From positions 1-11,298 of the forward strand of contig CALBJU010000371.1 in NCBI GenBank assembly GCA_937893205.1: a stretch of 11,298 nt of DNA, given 5' to 3'. Positions 1 through 7,156 of this stretch are shown here, one piece after another. Under the pieces are notes generated by a model, which saw only the letters and a list, made by a program, of their open reading frames with translations, ran no database searches and was not told the origin of the DNA. A program made the position numbers and the translations under genes. Numbering within the stretch: the stretch's first letter is position 1; every line of letters starts with the position of its first letter. The DNA comes from an uncultured Bacteroidota bacterium. GTDB lineage: Bacteria > Bacteroidota > Rhodothermia > Rhodothermales > UBA10348.

Positions 1-1376
1 AATTCCGCACCGGTAACTCCGTCTACAACTCGGTGATCGCACGACAGCGTGACTTTCATTCGTTTTCCGGGGACAACGGCCCCGTTCTTGACAACCGGAA
101 TGTCCCTGATGGATCCAATCGCAAGAATACAGGCGTTTGGCGGATTGATGATGGCTGTGAACTCGTCGATGCCGAACATCCCCAAGTTACTCGTTGAAAA
201 CGTCGAACCGGACCATTCGTCAGGCTGTAGTTCTTTGCTTCGAGCCCGCGCGGCAAGTGCCTTCGTTTCGGATCCGATTTGGGCGAGGCCCTTTCGATCG
301 GCATGCCGGATGACCGGCGTGATCAGCCCTTCATCCACGGCCACCGCGATGGCCACGTGCACGTCGTTGTGGAGGTGGACTTCGCCCTGATCTTCCATCC
401 AGGATGCGTTCACCCATGGGTGTTGCCGCAGCGCGAGCGCACAGCTCTTGGTGATCAAATCGTTGAACGATACGCGACCGAGATCCTTGGCCTCGGCCTT
501 CTCGTTGATCTGCGCTCTGAAAGCGATTGCGTTCTCCATGTCCACATCCGCCGTCAAGTAAAAGTGCGGGCTGGTGAACTTGCTCTCGGCAAGGCGCCGG
601 GCGATTGTTTTGCGCATCTGGGATATGCGGACCGCCTCGTAGGTGCCATCGAGGGCAACCGTTGCTGGCGTCGCTGGAGGCGCGGCCGGCTTCGGAGGGG
701 CGGGTGCGGGAGCGGCCAGTGGGGGCGCTAGAACGGGCTCCACCGTGGGTACACTGACGGCCGCGCCGCCAAGTGCCGTTTCAATATCGCGCTTCACAAT
801 GCGTCCCTCTGGACCCGTACCGGCCAGAGAAGCCAGATCAATACCGTGCTCTTTAGCCAGCTTACGTGCTAGCGGACTTGATTTGATTCGAGCACCATTT
901 GGTGGTGTCGGAGGCTGGACAGGTGCAGCGGCCCGAGCGGGAGCTGGAGGGGTGGCGGGCGTGGGCGCCGGAGCGGGCGCTGCCGGAGCTGGAGGAGTGA
1001 CTGGCGCTGGAGCCGACACTGCTGCAGGGGTGACAGGCGCGGGCGCGGCTTCCGTCTCTGATTCGACAGGAGCCGCTTCATTCGCGGCCTTTCCATTTCC
1101 TTCGCCGTAAGAGGCAAGCAGGGCGGAAATGTCCTCGCCTTCCTTTCCGAGTACTGCAATCAGGCTTCCGATCGGTACGGCATCCCCTTCTTCAATGACG
1201 CGTTTCAGGAGAACACCGTCGTCATACACTTCCAGATCCATGGTCGCCTTGTCGGTCTCGACCTGCGCAACAACGTCGCCCGCCGATATCTTCTGACCTT
1301 CTTCAACGAGCCAGGCAGCGAGAACACCCTCTTCCATGGTGTCGCTCATCTTCGGCATTTCAACTGGGATAGCCAT
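1..1376 (-). CDS. pdhC: Pyruvate dehydrogenase E2 (dihydrolipoyl acetyltransferase), 3' end cut by window
   Basis: E2 transfers the acetyl group from the E1-bound intermediate through its lipoyl arm to CoA and forms the core of the cytoplasmic PDH complex. I translated 458 codons from ATG at 1376 without interruption. A single lipoyl domain covers about residues 3-80, with the lipoyl lysine K43 in ETDKATMDLE. An Ala/Pro-rich swinging linker follows (about 105-160), then the E1/E3-binding domain (about 164-200, SSPLARKLAKEHGIDL), a second Ala/Pro linker (about 204-240) and the acetyltransferase domain from about 247. The catalytic DHRVVDG (447-453, H448) lies almost at the window edge, so only a short C-terminal piece should be missing. 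It is the third gene after E1 alpha and E1 beta, 51 bp downstream of E1 beta. The upstream sequence has only a weak purine stretch as a ribosome site. An acetoin or branched-chain E2 is possible from sequence alone, but the E1 partners favour PDH. Confidence 0.95.
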   Translation of the reverse strand, partial: MAIPVEMPKMSDTMEEGVLAAWLVEEGQKISAGDVVAQVETDKATMDLEVYDDGVLLKRVIEEGDAVPIGSLIAVLGKEGEDISALLASYGEGNGKAANEAAPVESETEAAPAPVTPAAVSAPAPVTPPAPAAPAPAPTPATPPAPARAAAPVQPPTPPNGARIKSSPLARKLAKEHGIDLASLAGTGPEGRIVKRDIETALGGAAVSVPTVEPVLAPPLAAPAPAPPKPAAPPATPATVALDGTYEAVRISQMRKTIARRLAESKFTSPHFYLTADVDMENAIAFRAQINEKAEAKDLGRVSFNDLITKSCALALRQHPWVNASWMEDQGEVHLHNDVHVAIAVAVDEGLITPVIRHADRKGLAQIGSETKALAARARSKELQPDEWSGSTFSTSNLGMFGIDEFTAIINPPNACILAIGSIRDIPVVKNGAVVPGKRMKVTLSCDHRVVDGVTGAE

Positions 1377-1427
1377 GTGCTTTCGTCTTTTGTCTGGACT
1401 TCAGAATGTAGTGTTAATTAACTGATT

Positions 1428-2411
1428 CTACTGGGCGTACATGACTCGCTTGCAGGCCTCGTATGCCTCTCCTTCCTGCGGCATGTAATACTCGATCAAA
1501 TTCTTCGCATACGGTGCCGGGACATCCTTCGAGGTAATTCTCACGATGGGCGCGTCCAGATAATCAAAGGCGCGCTCCTGTATCCGATAGGTTATTTCGG
1601 AGGAGATGCTAGCGAACGGATTGCTCTCGTCTATGATTACGCACCGATTTGTTTTCTTGATGGACTCAACGATCGTGTCCATGTCCAGCGGACGGATCGT
1701 TCGAGGATCGATCACTTCCGCACTGTAGCCTTCCGATTCAAGCCGCTCAGCGACGCGAAGAGCTATCCAGTAGCTCTTTCCATGAGCCACGATCGTCACA
1801 TCAGTTCCGCTCCTGCCGATCCGTGCCTTTCCGATTGGAATCAGGTAGTCCTCCTCATCAGAGACCTCCCCTTTCAATCCGAACATCACCTCACTTTCCA
1901 GGAAAATGACCGGGTTGTCATCCCGAATCGCCGATTTCAGCAGTCCTTTTGCATCATCAGGATTCGATGGGGAAATAACTTTCAAGCCAGGAAAGGTCGA
2001 ATACAGTGATTCTGTTGACGTGTTGTGAGTCGCACCGAGTTGACCAGCAGCACCGTTGGCACCCCGAAACACAATCGGGATCGTAAACTGGCCGCCCGAC
2101 ATGTATCGAATCTTCGCCGCATTGTTAACAAGCTGATCGAACGCTACGAACGAAAAATTGAAGGTCATGAATTCAATAATCGGGCGGAGTCCGTTCATCG
2201 CTGCACCTACGCCCAGACCACAGAAGCCGCTCTCTGAAATGGGTGTGTCAATCACGCGTTTCGACCCAAACTGTTCGAGCATGCCTTCGCTGACTTTGTA
2301 GGCACCATTGTATTCAGCCACCTCCTCGCCCATGAGGAATACTCGGTCATCGCGTACCATCTCCTCGGTCATGGCCTGCCGAAGGGCCTCTCTGTACTGT
2401 AAAATCGCCAT
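1428..2411 (-). CDS. pdhB: Pyruvate dehydrogenase E1 component, beta subunit
   Basis: E1 beta pairs with E1 alpha in an alpha2beta2 thiamine-diphosphate enzyme that decarboxylates pyruvate and acetylates the E2 lipoyl group. The 327-residue length is normal for the family. The N-terminal pyrimidine-binding domain shows GEEVAEYNGAYKVSEGML, then DTPISESGF with E60, the position of the glutamate that activates the ThDP aminopyrimidine. RGANGAAGQLGATH (about 116-129) and PGLKVISPSNPDDAKGLL are typical E1 beta signatures. The C-terminal transketolase-type domain contains IDPRTIRPLDMDTI and ends near KRVMYAQ. The conserved histidine (H129) is kept, but it is followed by NT where many relatives have SQ. 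The start is preceded by AGGA about 11 bases upstream, a weak ribosome site. It lies 46 bp after E1 alpha and is clearly in the same operon. 2-Oxoisovalerate dehydrogenase is the main alternative. Confidence 0.95.
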   Translation of the reverse strand: MAILQYREALRQAMTEEMVRDDRVFLMGEEVAEYNGAYKVSEGMLEQFGSKRVIDTPISESGFCGLGVGAAMNGLRPIIEFMTFNFSFVAFDQLVNNAAKIRYMSGGQFTIPIVFRGANGAAGQLGATHNTSTESLYSTFPGLKVISPSNPDDAKGLLKSAIRDDNPVIFLESEVMFGLKGEVSDEEDYLIPIGKARIGRSGTDVTIVAHGKSYWIALRVAERLESEGYSAEVIDPRTIRPLDMDTIVESIKKTNRCVIIDESNPFASISSEITYRIQERAFDYLDAPIVRITSKDVPAPYAKNLIEYYMPQEGEAYEACKRVMYAQ

Positions 2412-2457
2412 ATCGAAAATCCTAAGCTAAAAGTTGGTTTGACCGACTGATTCCGGG

Positions 2458-3621
2458 TCAGGAAATAAAGGGGTAGTCTGTTTCTTCGTAGACGTTGTCG
2501 TAGATCTCGCTCAGCTCGGGGGCGGGGCTGTTCTCTGCAAATTCGACTGCCGCCAGAACCTCCTGTTTCACGTCATCATCGATGCCGTCAAGCGCTTCGC
2601 CGGAAGTGATATCATTATCCAGTATGTAGATCTTCAATCGAACAAGCGGATCTTCATCCTTTTTGGCTTCCAGTTCTTCCTTCGTGCGGTACTTCTGCGG
2701 ATCTGACATGGAATGACCACGATACCGATAGGTCCTGATCTCGAGCAGGGAGGGCTTGTTCTCGCGCGCCAGCGCTACATGGTCCTGCATCGCTTTGTAC
2801 ACCGAGAACACATCCATCCCGTCAACCACCGCGCCCTTCATGTTGTAAGCGACTGAGTGGCTGGCGAACTCGGTCTCTGCAAACGCGCGATGAATGGGGG
2901 TACCCATCGCATACTGATTGTTCTCGACGACCATGATTACCGGAAGTTCATAGAGCGAAGCCAGATTCAGCGCTTCATGGATCGAGCCCTGACCGACCGC
3001 GCCGTCCCCGTAAAACGCTACCGCAACTCCACCGCTTTCCTTGTACTTGTGGGCGAACGCAATGCCAACACCCACAGGCACGTGCGCACCTACAATTCCG
3101 TGGCCCCCAAACAATCCCTTTTCCTTCGAGAAAAAATGCATCGAGCCGCCCTTTCCGCGCGAGCAGCCGCCCACTTTTCCAAACATCTCAGCCATTCCCT
3201 CCCGAGCGGTCATGCCCAGGGCGAGGCCGTGACCGTGATCGCGGTAAGCCGTAATCACAGAGTCCTTGCCAATTTCAAGTGCAGAAGCTGTTCCGGTCGA
3301 TATCGCTTCCTGCCCGATGTAGAGGTGTAAAAATCCGGCGATCTTCTGTTTTCCGTACATCTGCGCTGCGCGCTCTTCGAAGCGTCGCTGCAGAAGCATA
3401 TTGCGGTACATCGCTAGCACCTGATCCTCGGAAAGCCCCAGATCCGTATGGCTATAGGCGCCCGAGGGATAGGTATCGAAGGAGACGCTAACGGAAAGGG
3501 AGGAAGGAACCTCATGCACGTCGTTGGATGCATTGCTGTTAGATGCTTTACCGTTCGACCGCTTGGTAGTTTTTTTCGCCGGCGTTTTCCTGGATGACGT
3601 TTTTCTCGTCTGTTTGGCCAT
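2458..3621 (-). CDS. pdhA: Pyruvate dehydrogenase E1 component, alpha subunit, with basic N-terminal tail
   Basis: This is the catalytic partner of E1 beta and carries the diphosphate side of the thiamine-diphosphate site. The ThDP/Mg motif runs from GDG (205-207) to NN (234-235), with VENNQYAMGT after it. RDHGHGLALG (about 127-136) and the loop YRYRGHSMSDP (298-308), equivalent to the regulatory phosphorylation loop of the mitochondrial enzyme, identify it as a PDH-type E1 alpha. At 387 residues it is longer than the usual bacterial protein of about 320-360. The excess is an N-terminal tail of about 50 residues. Residues 1-25 hold ten Lys/Arg and no acidic residue, and a Ser/Asn-rich stretch follows (22-33). 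The family fold starts near residue 60 (LSEDQVLAMYRNML). It is the first gene of the operon, with a leader of about 80 nt from the predicted promoter. There is no Shine-Dalgarno sequence; ACGGCAC lies four bases before ATG. Confidence 0.95.
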   Translation of the reverse strand: MAKQTRKTSSRKTPAKKTTKRSNGKASNSNASNDVHEVPSSLSVSVSFDTYPSGAYSHTDLGLSEDQVLAMYRNMLLQRRFEERAAQMYGKQKIAGFLHLYIGQEAISTGTASALEIGKDSVITAYRDHGHGLALGMTAREGMAEMFGKVGGCSRGKGGSMHFFSKEKGLFGGHGIVGAHVPVGVGIAFAHKYKESGGVAVAFYGDGAVGQGSIHEALNLASLYELPVIMVVENNQYAMGTPIHRAFAETEFASHSVAYNMKGAVVDGMDVFSVYKAMQDHVALARENKPSLLEIRTYRYRGHSMSDPQKYRTKEELEAKKDEDPLVRLKIYILDNDITSGEALDGIDDDVKQEVLAAVEFAENSPAPELSEIYDNVYEETDYPFIS

Positions 3622-3695
3622 ATTTGTGCCGTAATGAAAGACTTAAATTTTTGCAGAGCCCTCGATAATACGAAAATCACATCGCATTTGCGGTG

Positions 3696-3726
3696 TTGTT
3701 AACCCAAATTTTACTTGTGTTATAAT
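3696..3726 (+). promoter_or_regulatory. Candidate housekeeping promoter towards the sigma gene
   Basis: TTGTTA (3696-3701) and a perfect TATAAT (3721-3726) are separated by 19 bp, slightly longer than ideal. It faces the sigma gene and overlaps the opposed pdhA promoter, so binding of polymerase or a regulator here could affect both directions. The AT-rich setting makes chance matches more likely. Confidence 0.4.
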
Positions 3727-3736
3727 TACAAGTCAT
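3708..3736 (-). promoter_or_regulatory. Candidate housekeeping promoter for the pdh operon
   Basis: Reading the minus strand, ATGACT (3736-3731, four of six matches to TTGACA) is followed by a 17-bp spacer and TAAAAT (3713-3708, five of six matches to TATAAT). The predicted start near 3701 gives a pdhA leader of about 80 nt. The same bases also read roughly as the TAnnTTTG-type -7 element of Bacteroidota (AAAATTTG), so the exact sigma type is open. Confidence 0.5.
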
Positions 3737-3743
3737 TACAAGT
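3713..3743. repeat. ACAAGT half-site cluster (possible operator)
   Basis: ACTTGT (3713-3718) and ACAAGT (3728-3733) form an inverted repeat with a 9-bp gap. ATTACAAGT then occurs twice in direct orientation at 3725-3733 and 3735-3743, ten bp apart, or about one helical turn. The cluster covers the -10 of the plus-strand promoter and the -35 and spacer of the minus-strand one, the right place for a regulator of both units. CATTACAAGT recurs exactly at 4666-4675, upstream of the anti-sigma-like gene. Confidence 0.45.
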
Positions 3744-3878
3744 TAGGCCGAGCATTGTCATCGGAAGCGCTTTTCTGAGGAATTGGATCGCTTCGGAGTT
3801 TTCCAGGTCGGTCTGGAATAGGAATGGCTGCTTGCTTCAGTTCCCTCCACTGCTTTGAGTGGGCACTCCCCCGCTTGA

Positions 3879-3903
3879 GGAACGCGTTCCAACTGGGCAC
3901 GTT
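3879..3903 (+). promoter_or_regulatory. Candidate ECF-type autoregulatory promoter
   Basis: GGAAC (3879-3883), 16 bp, then CGTT (3900-3903, continuing AA) matches the general layout of ECF sigma promoters, which commonly have GGAAC-like -35 and CGT-like -10 elements about 16-17 bp apart. It would start transcription around 3910, about 40 nt before the sigma ATG. The -35 also lies in the perfect 12-bp palindrome GGAACGCGTTCC (3879-3890). ECF factors often drive their own genes. Confidence 0.5.
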
Positions 3904-3948
3904 AAGCGCAGATCGGAATTCCACCATTTGCTCTGTAACACATCTTCG

Positions 3949-4623
3949 ATGGAGCCAACCAAGGCGCAACAAGAAGCCAACAACGACAAGCTGAGAGACA
4001 AGTCAGTGGGCGCGATTGAGCAATCGAATACAGCGTCTGATGAATTGGATATCGATGCTATACTCGCTGGAGACAAACCGGCGTTTGAGCAACTCGTGAT
4101 TCAGGAGTCCCCCAGATTGTTCAGGGTGATTGTCCGCATCCTCAATGATGACGATGAGGCACAGAGTATTCTGCAAGAAACTTTCCTTCAGGCATATCAG
4201 CGCATTCATACGTTTCGCCGCGAATCGAAACTGACAACCTGGTTGTACGCGATCGGCATTAACCTGGCGCGCGCGACTCTCAGGAAATCGCGTCGCCTGA
4301 GCTCGTTGGAAGATCAGGATGTAGAGAGATTGCAACCGAGTTTCTCGCGAGGGATGTTCGTTGACTCGCCGGTGGAATGGGATCCAGGACGGATGGCCGA
4401 CCTGTCTGACCGAAAACGTATTGTGAGAAAAGCGATAGAAAAGTTGGCTCCCGATTACAAAGCGATAGTCATTCTCAGAGACATGGAAGAATACTCCACG
4501 GAGGAAGTCGCGAAGATGCTCGGCATCAGCTCGGGTGCTGTGCGGGTCCGGTTGCACCGGGCCAGACAGGCATTGAGAGAGTTGTTGAATCCTCACTTTA
4601 AAAAGGAGGCGGCACGGACATGA
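3949..4623 (+). CDS. RNA polymerase ECF-type (sigma-70 family) sigma factor
   Basis: This is a group IV sigma factor of 224 residues, expected to direct RNA polymerase to a small set of promoters. Region 2 lies at about residues 45-112: PAFEQLVIQESPRLFRVIVR, then the DDDEAQSILQETFLQAY core and the region 2.4-like TTWLYAIGINLAR. Region 4 lies at about 160-215, with IEKLAPDYKAIVILRDMEEY and the helix-turn-helix STEEVAKMLGISSGAVRVRL followed by HRARQAL. There is no region 1.1 or 3, as expected for ECF factors. I chose ATG at 3949. An upstream in-frame GTG at 3859 would add 30 residues unlike the family and would place the GGAAC-type promoter inside the gene. Neither start has an SD. The stop overlaps an ATG (ATGA, 4620-4623), and the zinc-binding partner gene follows at 4703. 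The exact ECF subgroup and signal are unknown. Confidence 0.93.
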   Translation: MEPTKAQQEANNDKLRDKSVGAIEQSNTASDELDIDAILAGDKPAFEQLVIQESPRLFRVIVRILNDDDEAQSILQETFLQAYQRIHTFRRESKLTTWLYAIGINLARATLRKSRRLSSLEDQDVERLQPSFSRGMFVDSPVEWDPGRMADLSDRKRIVRKAIEKLAPDYKAIVILRDMEEYSTEEVAKMLGISSGAVRVRLHRARQALRELLNPHFKKEAART

Positions 4624-4706
4624 TTATTTCTCATTCCGACATCGCAACACGCCTCAATGAGCACCCATTACAAGTCCGAAGAATGAATTTTTCAACATTG
4701 AAATGA
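4620..4706 (+). CDS. Possible 28-residue ORF linking the sigma and anti-sigma genes
   Basis: ATG at 4620 overlaps the sigma stop as ATGA (4620-4623), and the ORF's own stop overlaps the next gene's ATG as ATGA (4703-4706). AAGGAGG (4603-4609), a full SD-like match, lies 10 bases upstream of this ATG, inside the sigma C-terminal KKEA codons. It is the strongest ribosome-site match near any start in the window. The peptide begins MIISHSDIATRLNEH and has no membrane segment or known motif. It may be a translational coupling device that passes ribosomes from sigma to the zinc protein, a true small protein, or chance. No homologue is known to me, so the call is tentative. Confidence 0.35.
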   Translation: MIISHSDIATRLNEHPLQVRRMNFSTLK

Positions 4707-4984
4707 AGATTGTCACGCTCATAAAAACAATGCTGGGTCTAGCACCGAATTGCGAGAAGGTCAACCAGTTCCTTGGCGACTATATGGACGGGTCGCTGCC
4801 AGAAAACCTTCGCACACAGTTCGAAGAGCATATTGCCATGTGCAAGTGCTGTAAACCGTACATGGAACAGTACCAGAGGACGATCGAATGGACCCACGAT
4901 TGTCGCTGCAATGAACTCCCGGAGGAACTGGTCGAACATACGATCTCGTTTCTGCGTAAAAACGCGGACTATCCCCAGTCGTAA
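4703..4984 (+). CDS. Small zinc-binding ZAS/zf-HC2 protein, probable anti-sigma factor
   Basis: This 93-residue protein resembles the N-terminal zinc-binding anti-sigma (ZAS) domain. C17 (NCEKVNQFLGDYMDG) is followed by H43-x3-C47-x2-C50 in HIAMCKCCKPYMEQY, the typical Cys...His-x3-Cys-x2-Cys pattern, with the DYMDGSLPENLRTQFEEH helix region in between. Such domains bind ECF sigma factors and block polymerase contact; some respond to redox state through the zinc site. The gene lies just after the ECF sigma gene, which supports that partnership. It has no transmembrane segment or periplasmic domain, so it would act in the cytoplasm and sense an internal signal. An extra Cys (C49) within HIAMCKCC and a later CRC (about 68-70) are additional thiols. 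The start overlaps the mini-ORF stop. No SD is present. Confidence 0.8.
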   Translation: MKIVTLIKTMLGLAPNCEKVNQFLGDYMDGSLPENLRTQFEEHIAMCKCCKPYMEQYQRTIEWTHDCRCNELPEELVEHTISFLRKNADYPQS

Positions 4985-5028
4985 GTTCTTTTCTGGGACC
5001 TCCTCGTTAACAATAACAGCACCACCGG

Positions 5029-5760
5029 ATGCAAACGGCGCTGACGCTCGTCGTCATCCCAACGTACAATGAAGCTGAGAACATCAGCGCCGTACTCGAT
5101 CTCGTGCTGCGACTTCCGAGTTCGTATCACCTCCTCGTTGTTGATGACGGAAGTCCGGACGGAACAGGGGATCTGGTAGCTGCGAAGGGACGAGAACACC
5201 CGATTCGGATTCATCTCCTGCGTCGTGAGGGCAAACTTGGCCTCGGCACAGCCTATATCGCGGGATTCAAATTTGCGCTCCAGAACAACTACGAGTTGAT
5301 CTGTGAGATGGACGCCGATCTGTCCCACAATCCTGCCGACCTGGAGCGATTAACCGGTCCCGTCAGCGCTGGAGAAGCCGATCTTGTGATTGGATCCAGG
5401 TACATCGGCGGCGTCCGCATCATGAACTGGCCGCTGTCCAGATTGATTTTATCCTTCAGCGCGGGCATCTATACCCGTGCCATCACCCGTATCAAGATCC
5501 AGGATGTAACGGCCGGATTTAAATGCTTTCACCGACGAGTTCTGGAAGCAATCGATCTGGATCGCGTCCGATCCAACGGATATTCCTTCCAGATCGAGAT
5601 GAATTTCATCGCGTGGAAAAAGGGTTTCAAGATCCTTGAGATACCGATCGTCTTCACTGAACGGACCGAAGGTCGCTCCAAGATGAGTAAGGCCATAGTC
5701 CGCGAAGCCGCCTGGAAAGTTTGGGATCTCAGAATTCGTTCTATCTTTCGACGCCTGTAA
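5029..5760 (+). CDS. Polyprenyl-phosphate mannose synthase-like GT2 glycosyltransferase
   Basis: The protein is a 243-residue GT-A fold enzyme close to dolichol/polyprenol-phosphate mannosyltransferases, which move mannose from GDP-mannose to a lipid phosphate at the cytoplasmic membrane face. Visible motifs are VVIPTYNEAENI (8-19), VVDDGSPDGTGD (37-48), EMDADLSHNP with the metal-binding DAD at 95-97, DLVIGSRYIGG (118-128) and DVTAGFKCFHRRVL (159-172), followed by GYSFQIEMNF and PIVFTERTEGRSKMS. There is no C-terminal membrane domain, so it is the short soluble/peripheral type. Its product would feed membrane-linked mannosylation of glycans or proteins. The start lies 44 bp after the anti-sigma-like gene and the stop 55 bp before icd, all on one strand, so co-transcription is likely. 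A glucosyl or GlcNAc specificity cannot be excluded from motifs alone. Confidence 0.87.
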   Translation: MQTALTLVVIPTYNEAENISAVLDLVLRLPSSYHLLVVDDGSPDGTGDLVAAKGREHPIRIHLLRREGKLGLGTAYIAGFKFALQNNYELICEMDADLSHNPADLERLTGPVSAGEADLVIGSRYIGGVRIMNWPLSRLILSFSAGIYTRAITRIKIQDVTAGFKCFHRRVLEAIDLDRVRSNGYSFQIEMNFIAWKKGFKILEIPIVFTERTEGRSKMSKAIVREAAWKVWDLRIRSIFRRL

Positions 5761-5815
5761 TATTGCGATCTTCGAGTCCCGCTCTCCCAGTTTTCAACAT
5801 CACCCACCCGTAACT

Positions 5816-7063
<1,248 letters not shown>

Positions 7064-7085
7064 TTGGACTGACGCCGACCTAGCG

Positions 7086-7126
7086 GGCGAATCTCACGTG
7101 GCGAATCACGCCAGGTGGATTTCGCC
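7086..7126. terminator. Long imperfect hairpin between convergent genes
   Basis: GGCGAA (7086-7091) pairs with TTCGCC (7121-7126), TC (7092-7093) with GA (7118-7119), and CACGTGGCG (7095-7103) with CGCCAGGTG (7109-7117) with one mismatch. Two single-base bulges interrupt a stem of about 17 pairs, and the loop is AATCA. It lies between the ends of icd and the oppositely oriented glycosyltransferase, so it could end transcription from both sides. There is no clear U-run, so it may act as a weak terminator or an mRNA 3'-end stabiliser instead. Confidence 0.5.
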
Positions 7127-7156
7127 GGTGGCTTCCGCGACGTAGATTTCCTTCAA

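Larger units (their letters stand above)
3622..3948. other. Divergent control region between pdhA and the ECF sigma gene
   Basis: This 327-bp stretch contains no convincing gene. The half next to pdhA (3655-3745) is AT-rich and holds opposed candidate promoters and repeated ACAAGT half-sites. The half next to the sigma gene (3746-3948) is less AT-rich and holds a 12-bp palindrome that overlaps a GGAAC-N16-CGTT ECF-type promoter. If transcription starts at the TATAAT-type promoter, the sigma leader would be about 215 nt. If it starts at the ECF-type promoter, the leader would be about 40 nt. I saw no tRNA, riboswitch core or clear terminator in it. Confidence 0.7.

Noticed and set aside
643..1159. 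Open frames rich in Gly/Ala or Arg/Leu around the E2 linkers, on both strands
   Set aside because: They are other-frame readings of the Ala/Pro-rich linker regions of E2, whose own frame is continuous and fully homologous. The low-complexity codons keep other frames open.
1413..1422. GTTAATTAAC palindrome between E1 beta and E2
   Set aside because: A 10-bp AT-rich palindrome in a 51-bp gap; the loop would be too small for a stable hairpin, so it is not convincing as a terminator or operator.
1421..2453. ACTGATTC (1421-1428 and 2446-2453) just after the stops of both E1 beta and E1 alpha
   Set aside because: An 8-mer shared by two gaps is within chance expectation for a window of this size, and no wider similarity surrounds it.
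3859..3948. Upstream GTG start for the sigma factor
   Set aside because: The added 30 residues do not look like sigma N-termini, there is no SD, and the stretch holds the likely ECF-type promoter.
4003..4596. 197-residue minus-strand frame opposite the sigma gene
   Set aside because: It lies wholly within the sigma coding region, has no recognisable motif, and the plus-strand frame has clear sigma domains.
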